64,000 nt of DNA from Erysipelothrix rhusiopathiae (GTDB taxonomy: Bacteria > Bacillota_I > Bacilli_A > Erysipelotrichales > Erysipelotrichaceae), in the NCBI RefSeq assembly GCF_900637845.1, contig NZ_LR134439.1, positions 682,001-746,000 of the forward strand, in the 5' to 3' direction. Every line of letters begins with the position of its first letter. Position 1 is the stretch's first letter. The position numbers and the translations under genes are program-made. Shown piece after piece: positions 7,515 to 16,341 of the stretch. Below the pieces are notes generated by a model. The model worked only from the letters and a program-made list of their open reading frames with translations. It ran no database searches and was not told the DNA's origin.

Positions 7515-7763
7515 TTTTGAGATTGTTTCGTATCAATCCAACGTTGATCATTCTTTTGTGTTTTTAGCTTTTAGTTTCGCGTTGTGCAAGATTGGGTTCT
7601 GGCAGTACGTTATTGGCGGTGGTACATAAGTGTGTCAGGTTCGAATATGAGATTAAAAAGTCTAAATTGCTAAGGGGAGTGTATGATTGTGTGTATAAAT
7701 ACGATAATTTCACACTAGCATTCACATAGTTTTTCGTTATAATAGGAACGAGGGATAAAATAT
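7515..7763 (+). other. Intergenic region between trpP and the cyclase gene
   Basis: These 249 bases hold no convincing gene. One frame is open for 53 codons (7568-7729) but lacks a Shine-Dalgarno and recognisable motifs, so it could be a decayed remnant or chance. A TATAAT box (7738-7743) is a plausible -10 for the downstream gene, but I find no -35 at normal spacing. Confidence 0.5.
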
Positions 7764-8381
7764 ATGAAACTTATCGATTTAACACAAACATTTAATGAAG
7801 CAACTGGGGTTTTCCCAGGAGATACGAAAACGAAATTTGATCTGGATGCATGTTTTGAAGATGATGGTTATACAAACTACTCTGTAACTGCATCTCTACA
7901 TACAGGAACCCATGTGGAAGTTCCAATGCATTTATCAAGTGACGAGCGATTTATCAGTAATTTCCCCATTGACCGCTTTATTGGTCGTGGAGTTATGATT
8001 GATGTTCGCAATCAAAAAGAAATTGATTATAAACCGGACTATGAGCTCTTGGTGAACCAAGGGGATGTGGTTGTGTTTTATACTGGATTTGATGAGCGCC
8101 GTGGTGAAAAGGTTTATTTTGAAGATCATCCGGTATTTACAGAGGAACTGGCAATGTTTCTTGTAGAAAAACAAATCAAAATGGTTGGGATGGACATTCC
8201 ATCACCCGATTTAGAACCTTATTATGTTCACAACATTCTTATGGATGCGGATATTATGATTTTAGAAAATTTAAATAATTTGGATTCATTGCGCTACCAT
8301 AAAGACTTTATTATTTCTGCAGTACCCCTAAAAATCGAAGCGGAAGCAAGTCCTGTTCGCGCATATGCAGTATTAAAATAA
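7764..8381 (+). CDS. Cyclase-family hydrolase (kynurenine formamidase-like)
   Basis: This 205-residue soluble protein belongs to the cyclase family (PF04199), whose members include kynurenine formamidase and other metal-dependent amidases. The family metal motif HxGTHxDxPxH appears as HTGTHVEVPMH (residues 46-56), with Glu52 in place of the usual Asp. VGMDIPSPD and ENLNNLDSL are further typical segments. The substrate is unknown; lying next to the tryptophan transporter hints at tryptophan catabolism, but no other kynurenine-pathway gene is visible. The following lipoprotein gene overlaps its stop codon by one base (TAATG), so the two are translationally coupled. Confidence 0.8.
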   Translation: MKLIDLTQTFNEATGVFPGDTKTKFDLDACFEDDGYTNYSVTASLHTGTHVEVPMHLSSDERFISNFPIDRFIGRGVMIDVRNQKEIDYKPDYELLVNQGDVVVFYTGFDERRGEKVYFEDHPVFTEELAMFLVEKQIKMVGMDIPSPDLEPYYVHNILMDADIMILENLNNLDSLRYHKDFIISAVPLKIEAEASPVRAYAVLK

Positions 8382-8845
8382 TGAAACGGTATTGGGGATG
8401 TATTTGCTCGGTAGTACTTTTAGGGCTAACAGGATGTCAAAGGAATCAGCAGCTAGTCTGTGAAAAGGATTATGTTGTGGATGGAAGTCTTGTACATGAG
8501 ACTTATCGTGATACACTGGTCAATAATTATACCGTAGAACGTTTGCATACCTTTCAAATAAGCGATTTGAAAGAGAGTGTTGATGACTGGTTTTTAACAC
8601 AACTTCCTCAAAAGGAAATTGTAATGTTTAAAGAAATTTTGAATCAAGAACACCTACGTTTTACAATGGTAAGTACAGACCAAGATTACAGTACAGGAAC
8701 CTTTTTAATTTCTCATCGTTATCTATTTGATATGATGGGTTCAAATGAACTTCAGATCGCTACAACAACATTTGAGCAATCTGTGTTGTCTTTAGAAGCA
8801 CTTAAAACATATCGAACACAACAAAACTTTAAATGCACGCAATAG
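8381..8845 (+). CDS. Putative lipoprotein of unknown function
   Basis: This 154-residue protein has a lipoprotein signal peptide: basic MKR, a hydrophobic core, and the lipobox LTGC with Cys19 as the lipidated residue. The rest is a small soluble domain with a Cys pair (about residues 27 and 152) that I do not recognise. It should be anchored outside the membrane and matured by the Lsp enzyme encoded downstream at 14979. It is coupled to the preceding cyclase gene, which suggests a shared physiological role that cannot be named. Confidence 0.75.
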   Translation: MKRYWGCICSVVLLGLTGCQRNQQLVCEKDYVVDGSLVHETYRDTLVNNYTVERLHTFQISDLKESVDDWFLTQLPQKEIVMFKEILNQEHLRFTMVSTDQDYSTGTFLISHRYLFDMMGSNELQIATTTFEQSVLSLEALKTYRTQQNFKCTQ

Positions 8846-8858
8846 CGTGCATTTTTTA
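8833..8858 (+). terminator. Intrinsic terminator overlapping the lipoprotein stop
   Basis: ATGCACGC (8833-8840) pairs with GCGTGCAT (8845-8852) around AATA, then a T run. The left arm encodes the last residues of the lipoprotein. Confidence 0.9.
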
Positions 8859-8915
8859 TTGATTCACTGAATACGGTGTGGTAATGTATTGGTGTAACGA
8901 TACAGAGGTGGAAGT

Positions 8916-9614
8916 ATGAAATTAGAGATTAAGAATCTTTCGAAATCTTTTGATCATCAAGATGTTTTGAAAGACATTAACTTAACGCTTGAGAAGGGTA
9001 AAATTTATGCGTTATTGGGGAGAAATGGTGCAGGGAAAACCACTTTCTTTAATTGTATTAGTCAAGAAATACCACGTGATAGTGGTATCGCGTGTTTTGA
9101 TGACGGTAGCCTCTTAACACAACATGATGTAGGATTTGTTTATACAAATCCGATGTTGCCGGAATTTTTAACGGGAATTGAATTTTTAACGTTTTTTATT
9201 GATATTCATAAAGATCAAGGTTTTATACGCGAGGATGTTCATGCATATTTTGATTCGATTCAATTTAACCAAGATGATCGCTATAAACTGATTAAAGATT
9301 ATTCACATGGTATGCGAAATAAACTTCAAATGTTATGCATCATGATGTTGAAGCCGAAAGTACTGTTTTTGGATGAGCCGCTCACTTCATTTGATGTGGT
9401 TGCATCCATTGAAATGAAACGTCAACTTGTTGCGCTCAAAGAAGACTGCATTATGGTTTTATCAACGCATATGATGCAGATTGCTAAAGATATTTGTGAT
9501 GAGGTGATTATCTTGCATCATGGCAATGCAACACTTTTGGATTCAGATCGCTTACACGACTCTTCATTTGAGGAAGATATTATTGATATCTTAAGTGATA
9601 ATCATGAATCATAG
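8916..9614 (+). CDS. ABC transporter ATP-binding protein
   Basis: This 232-residue ATPase subunit has Walker A GRNGAGKTT (about residue 38), a signature of the degenerate YSHGMRNK type rather than LSGGQ, and Walker B VLFLDEP. The YSxGM signature is typical of ABC-2-type exporters. It overlaps the following membrane-protein gene, so the two should form one exporter. The transported substrate is unknown. Confidence 0.88.
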   Translation: MKLEIKNLSKSFDHQDVLKDINLTLEKGKIYALLGRNGAGKTTFFNCISQEIPRDSGIACFDDGSLLTQHDVGFVYTNPMLPEFLTGIEFLTFFIDIHKDQGFIREDVHAYFDSIQFNQDDRYKLIKDYSHGMRNKLQMLCIMMLKPKVLFLDEPLTSFDVVASIEMKRQLVALKEDCIMVLSTHMMQIAKDICDEVIILHHGNATLLDSDRLHDSSFEEDIIDILSDNHES

Positions 9615-11187
9615 TGTCCTAAAAGATATTAACGTTGTAAATCGAACAAATCGATTTCTATACTATCTGCGTTCGATTAAACCATTACGAAAGGTTATTT
9701 ATGCTAACGTCTATGAGAATACAGAACGAAAAAAGAAGCTTGGTCGTATTGTAACGGTTCTTCATTATCTTAAAATGATTGCGAATCAGTTTATTTACTT
9801 ATTTCTTATTTTTGGGATACTTGCTCAAGCATTACCACAAGTGCCCGTTGAATTTATTTGGTTTCTATTGGTAATCATAAGAGCGTGTGTGACCACAATT
9901 TCAAGTGATGATTCGATTGAAAAATGGACCTTAATTCGTTCTTTCAAAGTTGACTTTAAATCTTATTATCATTTCCGTTTGCATCATGACATCATTGAAC
10001 GCATACTTTATTGTATTGCTATTATGTTTACGGTCGTGATGTATGACCAAAGTGTGTTAACGGCATTTATGATGGTTCTTGTGGTATTAGGGACAAAGAT
10101 TGTTGCGGAGGGGCTAGATCTTGCCTATTTTAACCGTTACCATAAGAAAATAAGTGGTAAGTATAAGACGGTATTTGTGCTTGGTTTAGTACTTAGTTTT
10201 GGTGCATTATTATTTGCCAATTACTTATCGATGGTCGTGTTCTATTTCTTAACGGGTATCATTGTTTTGATGGCGATTACGTTTACGGTTCGTATTCCAG
10301 TTCGAGAAGTTCAAATTCATGAATCATATGGGCTCTATATGCTTCAACAGATAAGTCCAGAGGAGAGTTTAGCGTCAATCAACCTCAAATCAAGTCAAAC
10401 GGTTTTACGAATTGATGATGATTATAATCTTGATCAATCTGATAAAGTTATCAATCTCTATGAAGGTTATGGCCTTCTGAATCGTCTTTTCTTAGAACGG
10501 CATCGACGACTCTGGTTTAAACCGCTACGTTTTAGATTTTTAGTTATCCTTGCAGTGGTGGTTGTTAGTGTTATAAGCCTAACAATTCTGAGATCGTTTT
10601 TCCCAGAGATGTATTTTCAAGTTTGGTATCCATTTTCAACTGAAATGTTTAAATCGATTGGACCTTATATTTTTATCGTCTATCTCCTGAATATTGGGGA
10701 GTCAATGACCCGTGCATACTATCTAAATTGTGATTCAAAATTATTGAACTATGCGTTTTATCGACGACCTGAAATTATTTGGAAACAGTTTGTAGGGCGT
10801 TTAGGGACACTTGTGTTTCTAAATATGATTCCGCTTATACCCATAATTATAGGTGTAGCTTTTATGGTTGGGATACAATTAATTATTCCGATACGTGGTG
10901 AAGTTCAAATTTTTATTATTACCTTAGTGCTTTTAAGTGTTTTTTTCAGTGTTCATAATTTACTAATGTATTACACATTACAACCTTATAATGAATCGAT
11001 GCAAGAAAAAGGATTCCTATATAATTTAGTGAAAGTTCTTGTGGTCATGGTTGCTTATAATGGCAATCGTTTAAGCGATATTCCAAATTTGAATTTGTGG
11101 CTTTCAATCATAACGGCGTTATATTTCATTATCGGTGTACTCTGTGTTCGATTGTTTTCTGAGAAAACGTATAAAATTAGAAAATAG
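9604..11187 (+). CDS. ABC-2-like exporter membrane subunit
   Basis: This protein of about 527 residues is very hydrophobic, with perhaps 10-12 membrane helices, and has no ATPase motif. Its start overlaps the end of the ATPase gene. An in-frame GTG at 9595 exists, but I prefer the ATG at 9604. Two charged cytoplasmic stretches lie near residues 20-50 and 245-300. It is long for an ABC-2 permease and I cannot match it to a named family; pairing with the upstream ATPase is the main evidence. A substrate cannot be assigned. Confidence 0.7.
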   Translation: MNHSVLKDINVVNRTNRFLYYLRSIKPLRKVIYANVYENTERKKKLGRIVTVLHYLKMIANQFIYLFLIFGILAQALPQVPVEFIWFLLVIIRACVTTISSDDSIEKWTLIRSFKVDFKSYYHFRLHHDIIERILYCIAIMFTVVMYDQSVLTAFMMVLVVLGTKIVAEGLDLAYFNRYHKKISGKYKTVFVLGLVLSFGALLFANYLSMVVFYFLTGIIVLMAITFTVRIPVREVQIHESYGLYMLQQISPEESLASINLKSSQTVLRIDDDYNLDQSDKVINLYEGYGLLNRLFLERHRRLWFKPLRFRFLVILAVVVVSVISLTILRSFFPEMYFQVWYPFSTEMFKSIGPYIFIVYLLNIGESMTRAYYLNCDSKLLNYAFYRRPEIIWKQFVGRLGTLVFLNMIPLIPIIIGVAFMVGIQLIIPIRGEVQIFIITLVLLSVFFSVHNLLMYYTLQPYNESMQEKGFLYNLVKVLVVMVAYNGNRLSDIPNLNLWLSIITALYFIIGVLCVRLFSEKTYKIRK

Positions 11188-11278
11188 TTTATTTGGTTAT
11201 TTTAAGTCGTACGGGTATGGCACTTGAACCATTAGCTTATCTTCTCTATAATTAAGGAAATGTAGGGGAGCTGGATTG

Positions 11279-11677
11279 ATGAAGAGAAGAAAAGGGTATT
11301 TAACGGTTATGACGGCTGTGTTTTTTATGGCAGCGTTATCTCATTTGATATTCCCAAGTTATATGATTGCGAACTCGATATGGGGTTTTGACTACGGCTG
11401 GCAACGAGAACTGGGTGCAATGTATTTAGCAATTACATTTGTGAATTGTTATGCTTTGTATACTCATAATGATGACCAACAGCATATTTTAGCAATGTTA
11501 GCCATGACAATGTGTATCGGTATTGGTTTTAATAATTTAGGGGCATGGCTTTCTTCACCCTTAGATCATAATTATGTTCATATTGTAGGTGTGATCAACT
11601 TCTTGCTTATCGGAGGTTTTGGTGGATTTTACCAAGGGTATCGCATTATGTCTAAAGTCGTTGAACAACGACAATAA
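11279..11677 (+). CDS. Small membrane protein of unknown function
   Basis: This 132-residue protein has four predicted membrane helices (about residues 10-28, 40-65, 78-95 and 103-122). I do not recognise a catalytic motif. AGGGGAG (about 11263-11269) is a good ribosome site for the ATG at 11279; a TTG lies one codon upstream. It is followed by a terminator and seems monocistronic. Confidence 0.6.
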   Translation: MKRRKGYLTVMTAVFFMAALSHLIFPSYMIANSIWGFDYGWQRELGAMYLAITFVNCYALYTHNDDQQHILAMLAMTMCIGIGFNNLGAWLSSPLDHNYVHIVGVINFLLIGGFGGFYQGYRIMSKVVEQRQ

Positions 11678-11706
11678 AAAAGAGGACTCAGGTCCTCTTT
11701 TTTATT
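11675..11706 (+). terminator. Intrinsic terminator after the small membrane protein
   Basis: AGAGGAC (11681-11687) pairs with GTCCTCT (11692-11698), flanked by A and T runs, so it could work in both directions. Confidence 0.9.
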
Positions 11707-11724
11707 GTAATGCACCTTAAACAT

Positions 11725-11752
11725 AAAAAAAATCAACCGAAGTTGATTTTGT
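11725..11752 (-). terminator. Terminator of tRNA-Leu with UUCG tetraloop
   Basis: On the minus strand AATCAAC and GTTGATT close a TTCG loop, giving the very stable C(UUCG)G tetraloop, followed by eight T residues. Confidence 0.88.
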
Positions 11753-11764
11753 AAAATATATATT

Positions 11765-11849
11765 TGGTGCACCAGATAAGATTTGAACTTACACGACTTG
11801 CGTCACACGCCCCTCAAGCGTGCGCGTCTACCGATTCCGCCACTGGTGC
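11765..11849 (-). tRNA. tRNA-Leu (anticodon GAG)
   Basis: On the minus strand the gene begins GCACCAG and ends CTGGTGC followed by ACCA. The anticodon stem CACGC/GCGTG encloses TTGAGGG, giving anticodon GAG (Leu codons CUC and CUU). The 85-nt length includes the long variable arm expected of tRNA-Leu (GACGCAAGTC region). The T-loop TTCAAAT is normal. Confidence 0.96.
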
Positions 11850-11870
11850 ATTGCTATTAACTGCTTTTGT

Positions 11871-11899
11871 ATTATAGCATTGGAATAAACAATGTGCAA
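11871..11899 (-). promoter_or_regulatory. Promoter of tRNA-Leu
   Basis: On the minus strand a -35 TTGCAC (11899-11894) and a perfect -10 TATAAT (11876-11871) are 17 bases apart, about 20 bases before the tRNA. Confidence 0.8.
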
Positions 11900-11973
11900 G
11901 ATTAAAAGTGGCTAATTTAATGATTTACGTAAAATATCGTGTATAATATTTATGGTTAAGAAGGAAGGTTATA

Positions 11974-13314
11974 ATGAAAATTCATAAAAAGACGTCAATG
12001 ACAGAGGGCGTCATTTGGAAAGAAATGCTTTTGTTTTCAATACCGCTTTTGATTGGGAATCTATTCCAACAATTATACAATACCGTTGATTCCTTTGTGG
12101 TTGGAAACTATGTTGGTGAAGAAGCACTTGCCGCAGTTGGAGCAAGTACACCATTGAGTAATGTTATTATTGGGTTGTTTATGGGGATTTCAACGGGTGC
12201 TGGTATTCTTATTTCTCGCTATTTTGGAGCGAAAAAAGATGAAGAATTGCATGATTCAATTCATACCTTTATGGCATTTTCGTTAATTGTAAGTATTTTT
12301 CTTACTTTTTTCGGTTCGGTAATGTCTCCAATATTTTTAGGGTGGCTCAAGACACCTGCGAATATTATGGAACCTGCAACCCTTTATCTAAGAGTTTATT
12401 TTTGGGGTGTAACCGGTCTTGTTATCTATAATTCCGGGGCTGGAATTTTACGAGCAATCGGAGATTCACGCAATCCTTTGATTTATCTATGTATTTCAAG
12501 TCTCATTAATGTATCCTTGGATTTATTATTTGTGATTGTGTTTGATATGGGAATTTTAGGAGTTGCGGTTGCGACGCTGATTGCACAACTTACATCCGCA
12601 ATCTTAGTTTGGATTCACTTATTACGTGTTGAGGATATTTATCAACTAAAGATGGCTGATATTCGTATACACCGTGATAAACTTTATGAAATTATTCGTC
12701 TTGGAATTCCTACTGGAATTCAACAGACGGTTGTTTCATTCTCAAATGTTTTGGTTCAATCATATATTAATGCGTTTGGATCTGCCGCGGTTGCTGGTTT
12801 TAGTGCAGCAGATAAGTTTAATGCATTTTTATCAATGCCAACGCAGAGTTTTTCACTCACAATTACAACCTTCACAGGTCAAAATTTAGGTGCGGGACGT
12901 AAAGATCGCATTATGGAAGGCGTTCGTACTGCATTAATTTTAGCGGTAGGGATTGTGATTGTTATTGGAATTCCGACCTTTATCTATGCAGATCAGCTGA
13001 TTGCTTTCTTTTCACCGGAGCCAATGGTTATTATGTATGGTGCACGTATGTTGCGGATTATGGTTCCGTTCTATTTTGCACTCAGCACAACAAGTATTTT
13101 AAGTGGTGCATTAAGAGGTGCAGGACTTACAATGGTTCCGATGATAATTATGATTTCATGTTTCACAATTCTAAGACAAATATTCTTGTTCATTATGATG
13201 CGAATCAATCATTCTATTGATTGGGTATACTGGAGCTACTCCGTTACGTGGATTAGTCCAATGGTTCTTACACTTCTATACTCAAAAGCGTCACATTGGC
13301 TTGAGAAAGCATAG
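11974..13314 (+). CDS. MATE family efflux transporter
   Basis: This 446-residue protein with about 12 membrane helices matches the MATE family of Na+- or H+-coupled drug exporters. LLFSIPLLIGNLFQQLYNTVDSFVVG opens the first helices (here split as IPLLIGNLFQQLYNTVD), and the repeat half begins IRLGIPTGIQQTVVS near residue 240, which reflects the internal two-fold repeat. GILRAIGDSRNPLI and GALRGAGLTMVPMI are matching motifs of the two halves. The substrate is unknown. A weak AAGAAGGTT Shine-Dalgarno precedes the start. Confidence 0.9.
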   Translation: MKIHKKTSMTEGVIWKEMLLFSIPLLIGNLFQQLYNTVDSFVVGNYVGEEALAAVGASTPLSNVIIGLFMGISTGAGILISRYFGAKKDEELHDSIHTFMAFSLIVSIFLTFFGSVMSPIFLGWLKTPANIMEPATLYLRVYFWGVTGLVIYNSGAGILRAIGDSRNPLIYLCISSLINVSLDLLFVIVFDMGILGVAVATLIAQLTSAILVWIHLLRVEDIYQLKMADIRIHRDKLYEIIRLGIPTGIQQTVVSFSNVLVQSYINAFGSAAVAGFSAADKFNAFLSMPTQSFSLTITTFTGQNLGAGRKDRIMEGVRTALILAVGIVIVIGIPTFIYADQLIAFFSPEPMVIMYGARMLRIMVPFYFALSTTSILSGALRGAGLTMVPMIIMISCFTILRQIFLFIMMRINHSIDWVYWSYSVTWISPMVLTLLYSKASHWLEKA

Positions 13315-13336
13315 TCCTCCTTCGAGGACTTTTTTA
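13313..13336 (+). terminator. Intrinsic terminator after the MATE gene
   Basis: AGTCCTC (13313-13319) pairs with GAGGACT (13324-13330), then a T run. The stop codon overlaps the stem. Confidence 0.9.
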
Positions 13337-13366
13337 TGTTACAATAAAATAAAAAGGGTGGACAAT

Positions 13367-13885
13367 ATGAAAAAATTAAACATTATCGTTGATGTTCAAA
13401 ATGACTTTGTATCGGGGACGCTTGGTTTTGAAGGAGCAAATCAAGTGGTGTTGAATATTCTTCAAAAATTAGAAAAAGAACAAGATTGTGACCTAGTTTT
13501 TACACGTGATACCCATGGTTCTAATTATCTTGAAACACAAGAAGGACGCCGCTTACCGATTGAACATTGTATTTTGGGATCAAATGGATGGGAACTTGAT
13601 ATCCGTTTAAAGCCCTTTATTAAACCGGATACGATTATCTTTAATAAACCAACTTTTGCTTCTTTAGAGTTGGGAAATTATTTAGATAAGAAAAATTACG
13701 ATGTGATAGAGGTGATGGGCTTAGTTTCAAACATTTGTGTTATCAGTACCTGTGTCATTGCAAAAACTGCATGTCCTGAGGCGCGAATTATTGTGGATAC
13801 AGCGTGCACAGATAGTTATGATCCAATTTTAAATCAAAGTACTTTTGATGTGCTTGAAGGCTTGCACGTGGATGTGATTCGATGA
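13367..13885 (+). CDS. Isochorismatase-family cysteine hydrolase (nicotinamidase-like)
   Basis: This 172-residue soluble protein begins MKKLNIIVDVQNDFVSGTLG; the Asp in VDVQNDF is the first catalytic residue. TRDTHGSNYLETQEGRRLPIEHC (metal-binding DTHxxxY...E..LP.EHC region, shown here in pieces DTHGSNY and LPIEHC) follows. The nucleophile segment is VMGLVSNICVISTCVIA, with the Cys in NICV. This Asp/Lys/Cys arrangement fits nicotinamidases, which convert nicotinamide to nicotinate in NAD salvage, though other amidases share it. The frame is open upstream to 13217, but AAAGGGTGG before the ATG at 13367 decides the start. It overlaps the next gene by 4 bases (ATGA). Confidence 0.85.
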   Translation: MKKLNIIVDVQNDFVSGTLGFEGANQVVLNILQKLEKEQDCDLVFTRDTHGSNYLETQEGRRLPIEHCILGSNGWELDIRLKPFIKPDTIIFNKPTFASLELGNYLDKKNYDVIEVMGLVSNICVISTCVIAKTACPEARIIVDTACTDSYDPILNQSTFDVLEGLHVDVIR

Positions 13886-14895
13886 ATCGGGCGAGTATAA
13901 AACGTGGTCTTTTAGCCGTATTAGCGTTAGTTTTATTAATTGTTGGTGGTGTTGCGGTATATTTTATTGTCGATCCAGCACCTTCTGCTTTTTTAATTCG
14001 AAGAGTGTTTGAAGGGGGGTTGGCGGTTAAACCGGATGGGTATGAAGTAATTGAGTCAGAAGTTCGTGTTTACACAGATTTGACCTATGAATCAACGGCT
14101 GGCCGCAATACTTTTGATCTTTTCGGTCCGAAGAACACACAAAAGCTCCCTACAGTCATTTGGGTTCACGGGGGTGCGTTTGTAGGCGGCGATAAGCATG
14201 ATAATTATGAGTATGCAGTCCAATTAGCCAACCAAGGATATCGAGTCATCAATCTCAACTATGATTTAGCGCCAGAAGCAGTTTACCCTTCTCCAGTTCA
14301 TCAAGTTGGTGAAGCGATTAGTTATCTTGAATCTCATGCAGACCTTTTTGGTTTGGATATGAATAATATCATTTTAGCGGGGGATTCAGCGGGGGCACAC
14401 ATTATATCTCAGTACATGATGGTTCAGGTTGATTCACAGTATGCACAAAAGCTTGATCAAAGTGTTACGTTAAACCCGAGTCATGTTAAAGGGATTGCAC
14501 TATTTTGTGGGCCTTATGATTTAAACGGACTTTTAAATATGCAGTCTTCTTCAGGTATTTTAGATTTCTTTATGAGTCGTTTGGCATGGGCATATATGGG
14601 TGAAAAGGCTTGGATGGATACTACGTATGTGGAATCGTTATCCATTCTGAATCATGTTACCAAAGATTTTCCGCCCACATTTATAACGGATGGTAATCAA
14701 ATGAGTTTTATGGAAGACGGTTTGAAAATGCAAGAAAAATTGGAATCGTTACACGTTCCGGTAACTTCTGTGTTTTACGAAGATGTTGCGGATGTTTTAG
14801 GTCATGAGTATCAATTTAAAATGGATAATCCGTATTCCGTCCATACATTTGAGGAATTCGTAGGTTTCCTTAATAAATATGCTAAGAAGGTGTGA
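13882..14895 (+). CDS. Membrane-anchored alpha/beta hydrolase (esterase/lipase)
   Basis: This 337-residue protein has one N-terminal membrane helix (about residues 8-30) and an extracytoplasmic hydrolase domain. HGGAF (residues 96-100) is the oxyanion-hole motif and GDSAG (167-171) carries the nucleophile Ser169, both typical of the hormone-sensitive-lipase-like family. DVLGHEYQF near residue 310 probably supplies the catalytic His. The natural ester is unknown. It overlaps the preceding hydrolase gene by ATGA, so the two are co-translated. Confidence 0.82.
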   Translation: MNRASIKRGLLAVLALVLLIVGGVAVYFIVDPAPSAFLIRRVFEGGLAVKPDGYEVIESEVRVYTDLTYESTAGRNTFDLFGPKNTQKLPTVIWVHGGAFVGGDKHDNYEYAVQLANQGYRVINLNYDLAPEAVYPSPVHQVGEAISYLESHADLFGLDMNNIILAGDSAGAHIISQYMMVQVDSQYAQKLDQSVTLNPSHVKGIALFCGPYDLNGLLNMQSSSGILDFFMSRLAWAYMGEKAWMDTTYVESLSILNHVTKDFPPTFITDGNQMSFMEDGLKMQEKLESLHVPVTSVFYEDVADVLGHEYQFKMDNPYSVHTFEEFVGFLNKYAKKV

Positions 14896-14912
14896 AGACT
14901 CACATCTTTTTT
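14888..14912 (+). terminator. Intrinsic terminator after the esterase gene
   Basis: AGGTGTGA (14888-14895) pairs with TCACATCT (14900-14907; one G-T pair), then a T run. The left arm overlaps the end of the gene. Confidence 0.85.
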
Positions 14913-14978
14913 GATGGGGTTTTATATATGCAATGAATATGCGATAATGTTATAATAAACACATGAAATGAGGAAGTT

Positions 14979-15440
14979 ATGAAGAAACGTTTAGGATTAT
15001 TAAGTGTCGTGATTATCGCTATCGATTTGCTGTCAAAGGCATGGATCGACAAAACGATTCCGTTATGGGAGTCTTTACACGTTATACCCGGATTTTTCTC
15101 ACTTCGGTATGTACGTAATACAGGGGCAGCATGGAGTATGTTTGACGGTCAAAAATGGCTTTTTATCGTACTTGCAACAGCAGTATGCATTGTGCTCGCT
15201 TATTATTATGTAAAAGAAGATAAACCTGTCATTTTGACAGCGATTGCCTTAATGTTTGCAGGTGCTTTTGGGAATTTGTTTGACCGCGCAATTTATGGCT
15301 ATGTACGTGATATGTTTGCGTTCAATATCTTTGGATATCAATTTCCTGTATTTAACGTAGCAGATATGAGTTTGGTTGTGGGTGTCTTCATTCTAGCAAT
15401 CGTACTCTATCTCGATGAAAGAGGTCAAAAATATGAATAA
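14979..15440 (+). CDS. lspA: Lipoprotein signal peptidase
   Basis: This 153-residue membrane aspartyl protease with four helices removes signal peptides from lipidated prolipoproteins. Conserved family boxes are visible: DLLSKAWID (box A), RYVRNTGAAWSMF, GAFGNLFDR with the first catalytic Asp, and FPVFNVADM with the second. Length is normal. It would process MglB and the lipoprotein encoded at 8381. It overlaps rluD by 8 bases. Confidence 0.97.
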   Translation: MKKRLGLLSVVIIAIDLLSKAWIDKTIPLWESLHVIPGFFSLRYVRNTGAAWSMFDGQKWLFIVLATAVCIVLAYYYVKEDKPVILTAIALMFAGAFGNLFDRAIYGYVRDMFAFNIFGYQFPVFNVADMSLVVGVFILAIVLYLDERGQKYE

Positions 15441-16341
15441 ATTAATTGTAGAAGAAATGTTTGATGGGATGAGAATTGATCAGTATATGGCACTTGCTGT
15501 AACAGATTATTCACGAAGTGTTTTACAAACATGGATTAAAAATGGAAATATTACGGTAAACGGTAATGTGGTTAAACCAAACCTTCGTTTAAAAGAAGAT
15601 GATGTCGTTGAGTATGAAATTACAGAAGAACAAATTTCAATTGTTCCAGTGCCAATGGATTTAGATATTGTTTATGAAGATGATGCAATTTTAGTTGTGA
15701 ATAAACCAAAAGGTTTAATTGTTCACCCATCACCATCAACTTTAAATCAACCAACATTGGTTCATGGATTGTTGGCTCATACAACGCAGTTAAGTGATCT
15801 TAATGGTGAATTGCGTCCGGGTATTGTACACAGAATTGATAAAGATACAACGGGTTTATTGGTTGTTGCGAAAACAAATGAAGCACATGAAATCTTAGTA
15901 GAAGATCTAAAACAACGTTTAATTTCGCGAGAGTACGTGGCAATTGTGCATCACCAATTTAAACATCAAAGTGCTACGGTCGATGCGCCAATTGGTCGTG
16001 ATCCTAAAAACCGTCAACGTATGGCAGTTACAGATCAAAACAGTAAACAAGCAGTAACGCATTTCTACCTTGCAGAACGTTTTAATGATTTTAGTGTGTT
16101 GCGTTGTAAATTAGATACAGGTCGTACACATCAAATTCGTGTTCACGCTCAGTATATTAAGCATCCTATTGTTGGAGATCAAACTTATAGTTATAAAAAT
16201 ACATGGGAAACAAATGGTCAGTGCTTGCATGCACAAAAATTAACGTTAACGCACCCCGTTAGCAAAGAGGTTATGACGTTTGAAGCTGAATTACCTCAAA
16301 CAATGAAAGACGTTATCGAGGAAATCAGGAGGTTAGATTAA
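15433..16341 (+). CDS. rluD: RluD-family pseudouridine synthase
   Basis: This 302-residue enzyme has an N-terminal S4 RNA-binding domain (about residues 1-75) and a catalytic domain with HRIDKDTTGL, where Asp136 is the nucleophile. RTHQIRVHAQ near residue 230 is the other hallmark. It converts uridines to pseudouridine in 23S rRNA; RluD specificity is inferred from family resemblance. The ATG at 15433 with GAGGT upstream is chosen over an in-frame ATG at 15415. The lspA-rluD pairing is common in Firmicutes. Confidence 0.93.
   Translation: MNKLIVEEMFDGMRIDQYMALAVTDYSRSVLQTWIKNGNITVNGNVVKPNLRLKEDDVVEYEITEEQISIVPVPMDLDIVYEDDAILVVNKPKGLIVHPSPSTLNQPTLVHGLLAHTTQLSDLNGELRPGIVHRIDKDTTGLLVVAKTNEAHEILVEDLKQRLISREYVAIVHHQFKHQSATVDAPIGRDPKNRQRMAVTDQNSKQAVTHFYLAERFNDFSVLRCKLDTGRTHQIRVHAQYIKHPIVGDQTYSYKNTWETNGQCLHAQKLTLTHPVSKEVMTFEAELPQTMKDVIEEIRRLD

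Noticed and set aside
7615..7625. GGCGGTGGTAC resembling a T-box core
   Set aside because: It lacks the following CCGCG, a stem I and a terminator hairpin, so it is probably chance.
7568..7729. A 53-codon open frame between trpP and the cyclase gene
   Set aside because: It has no Shine-Dalgarno, no recognisable motif and no suitable start codon.
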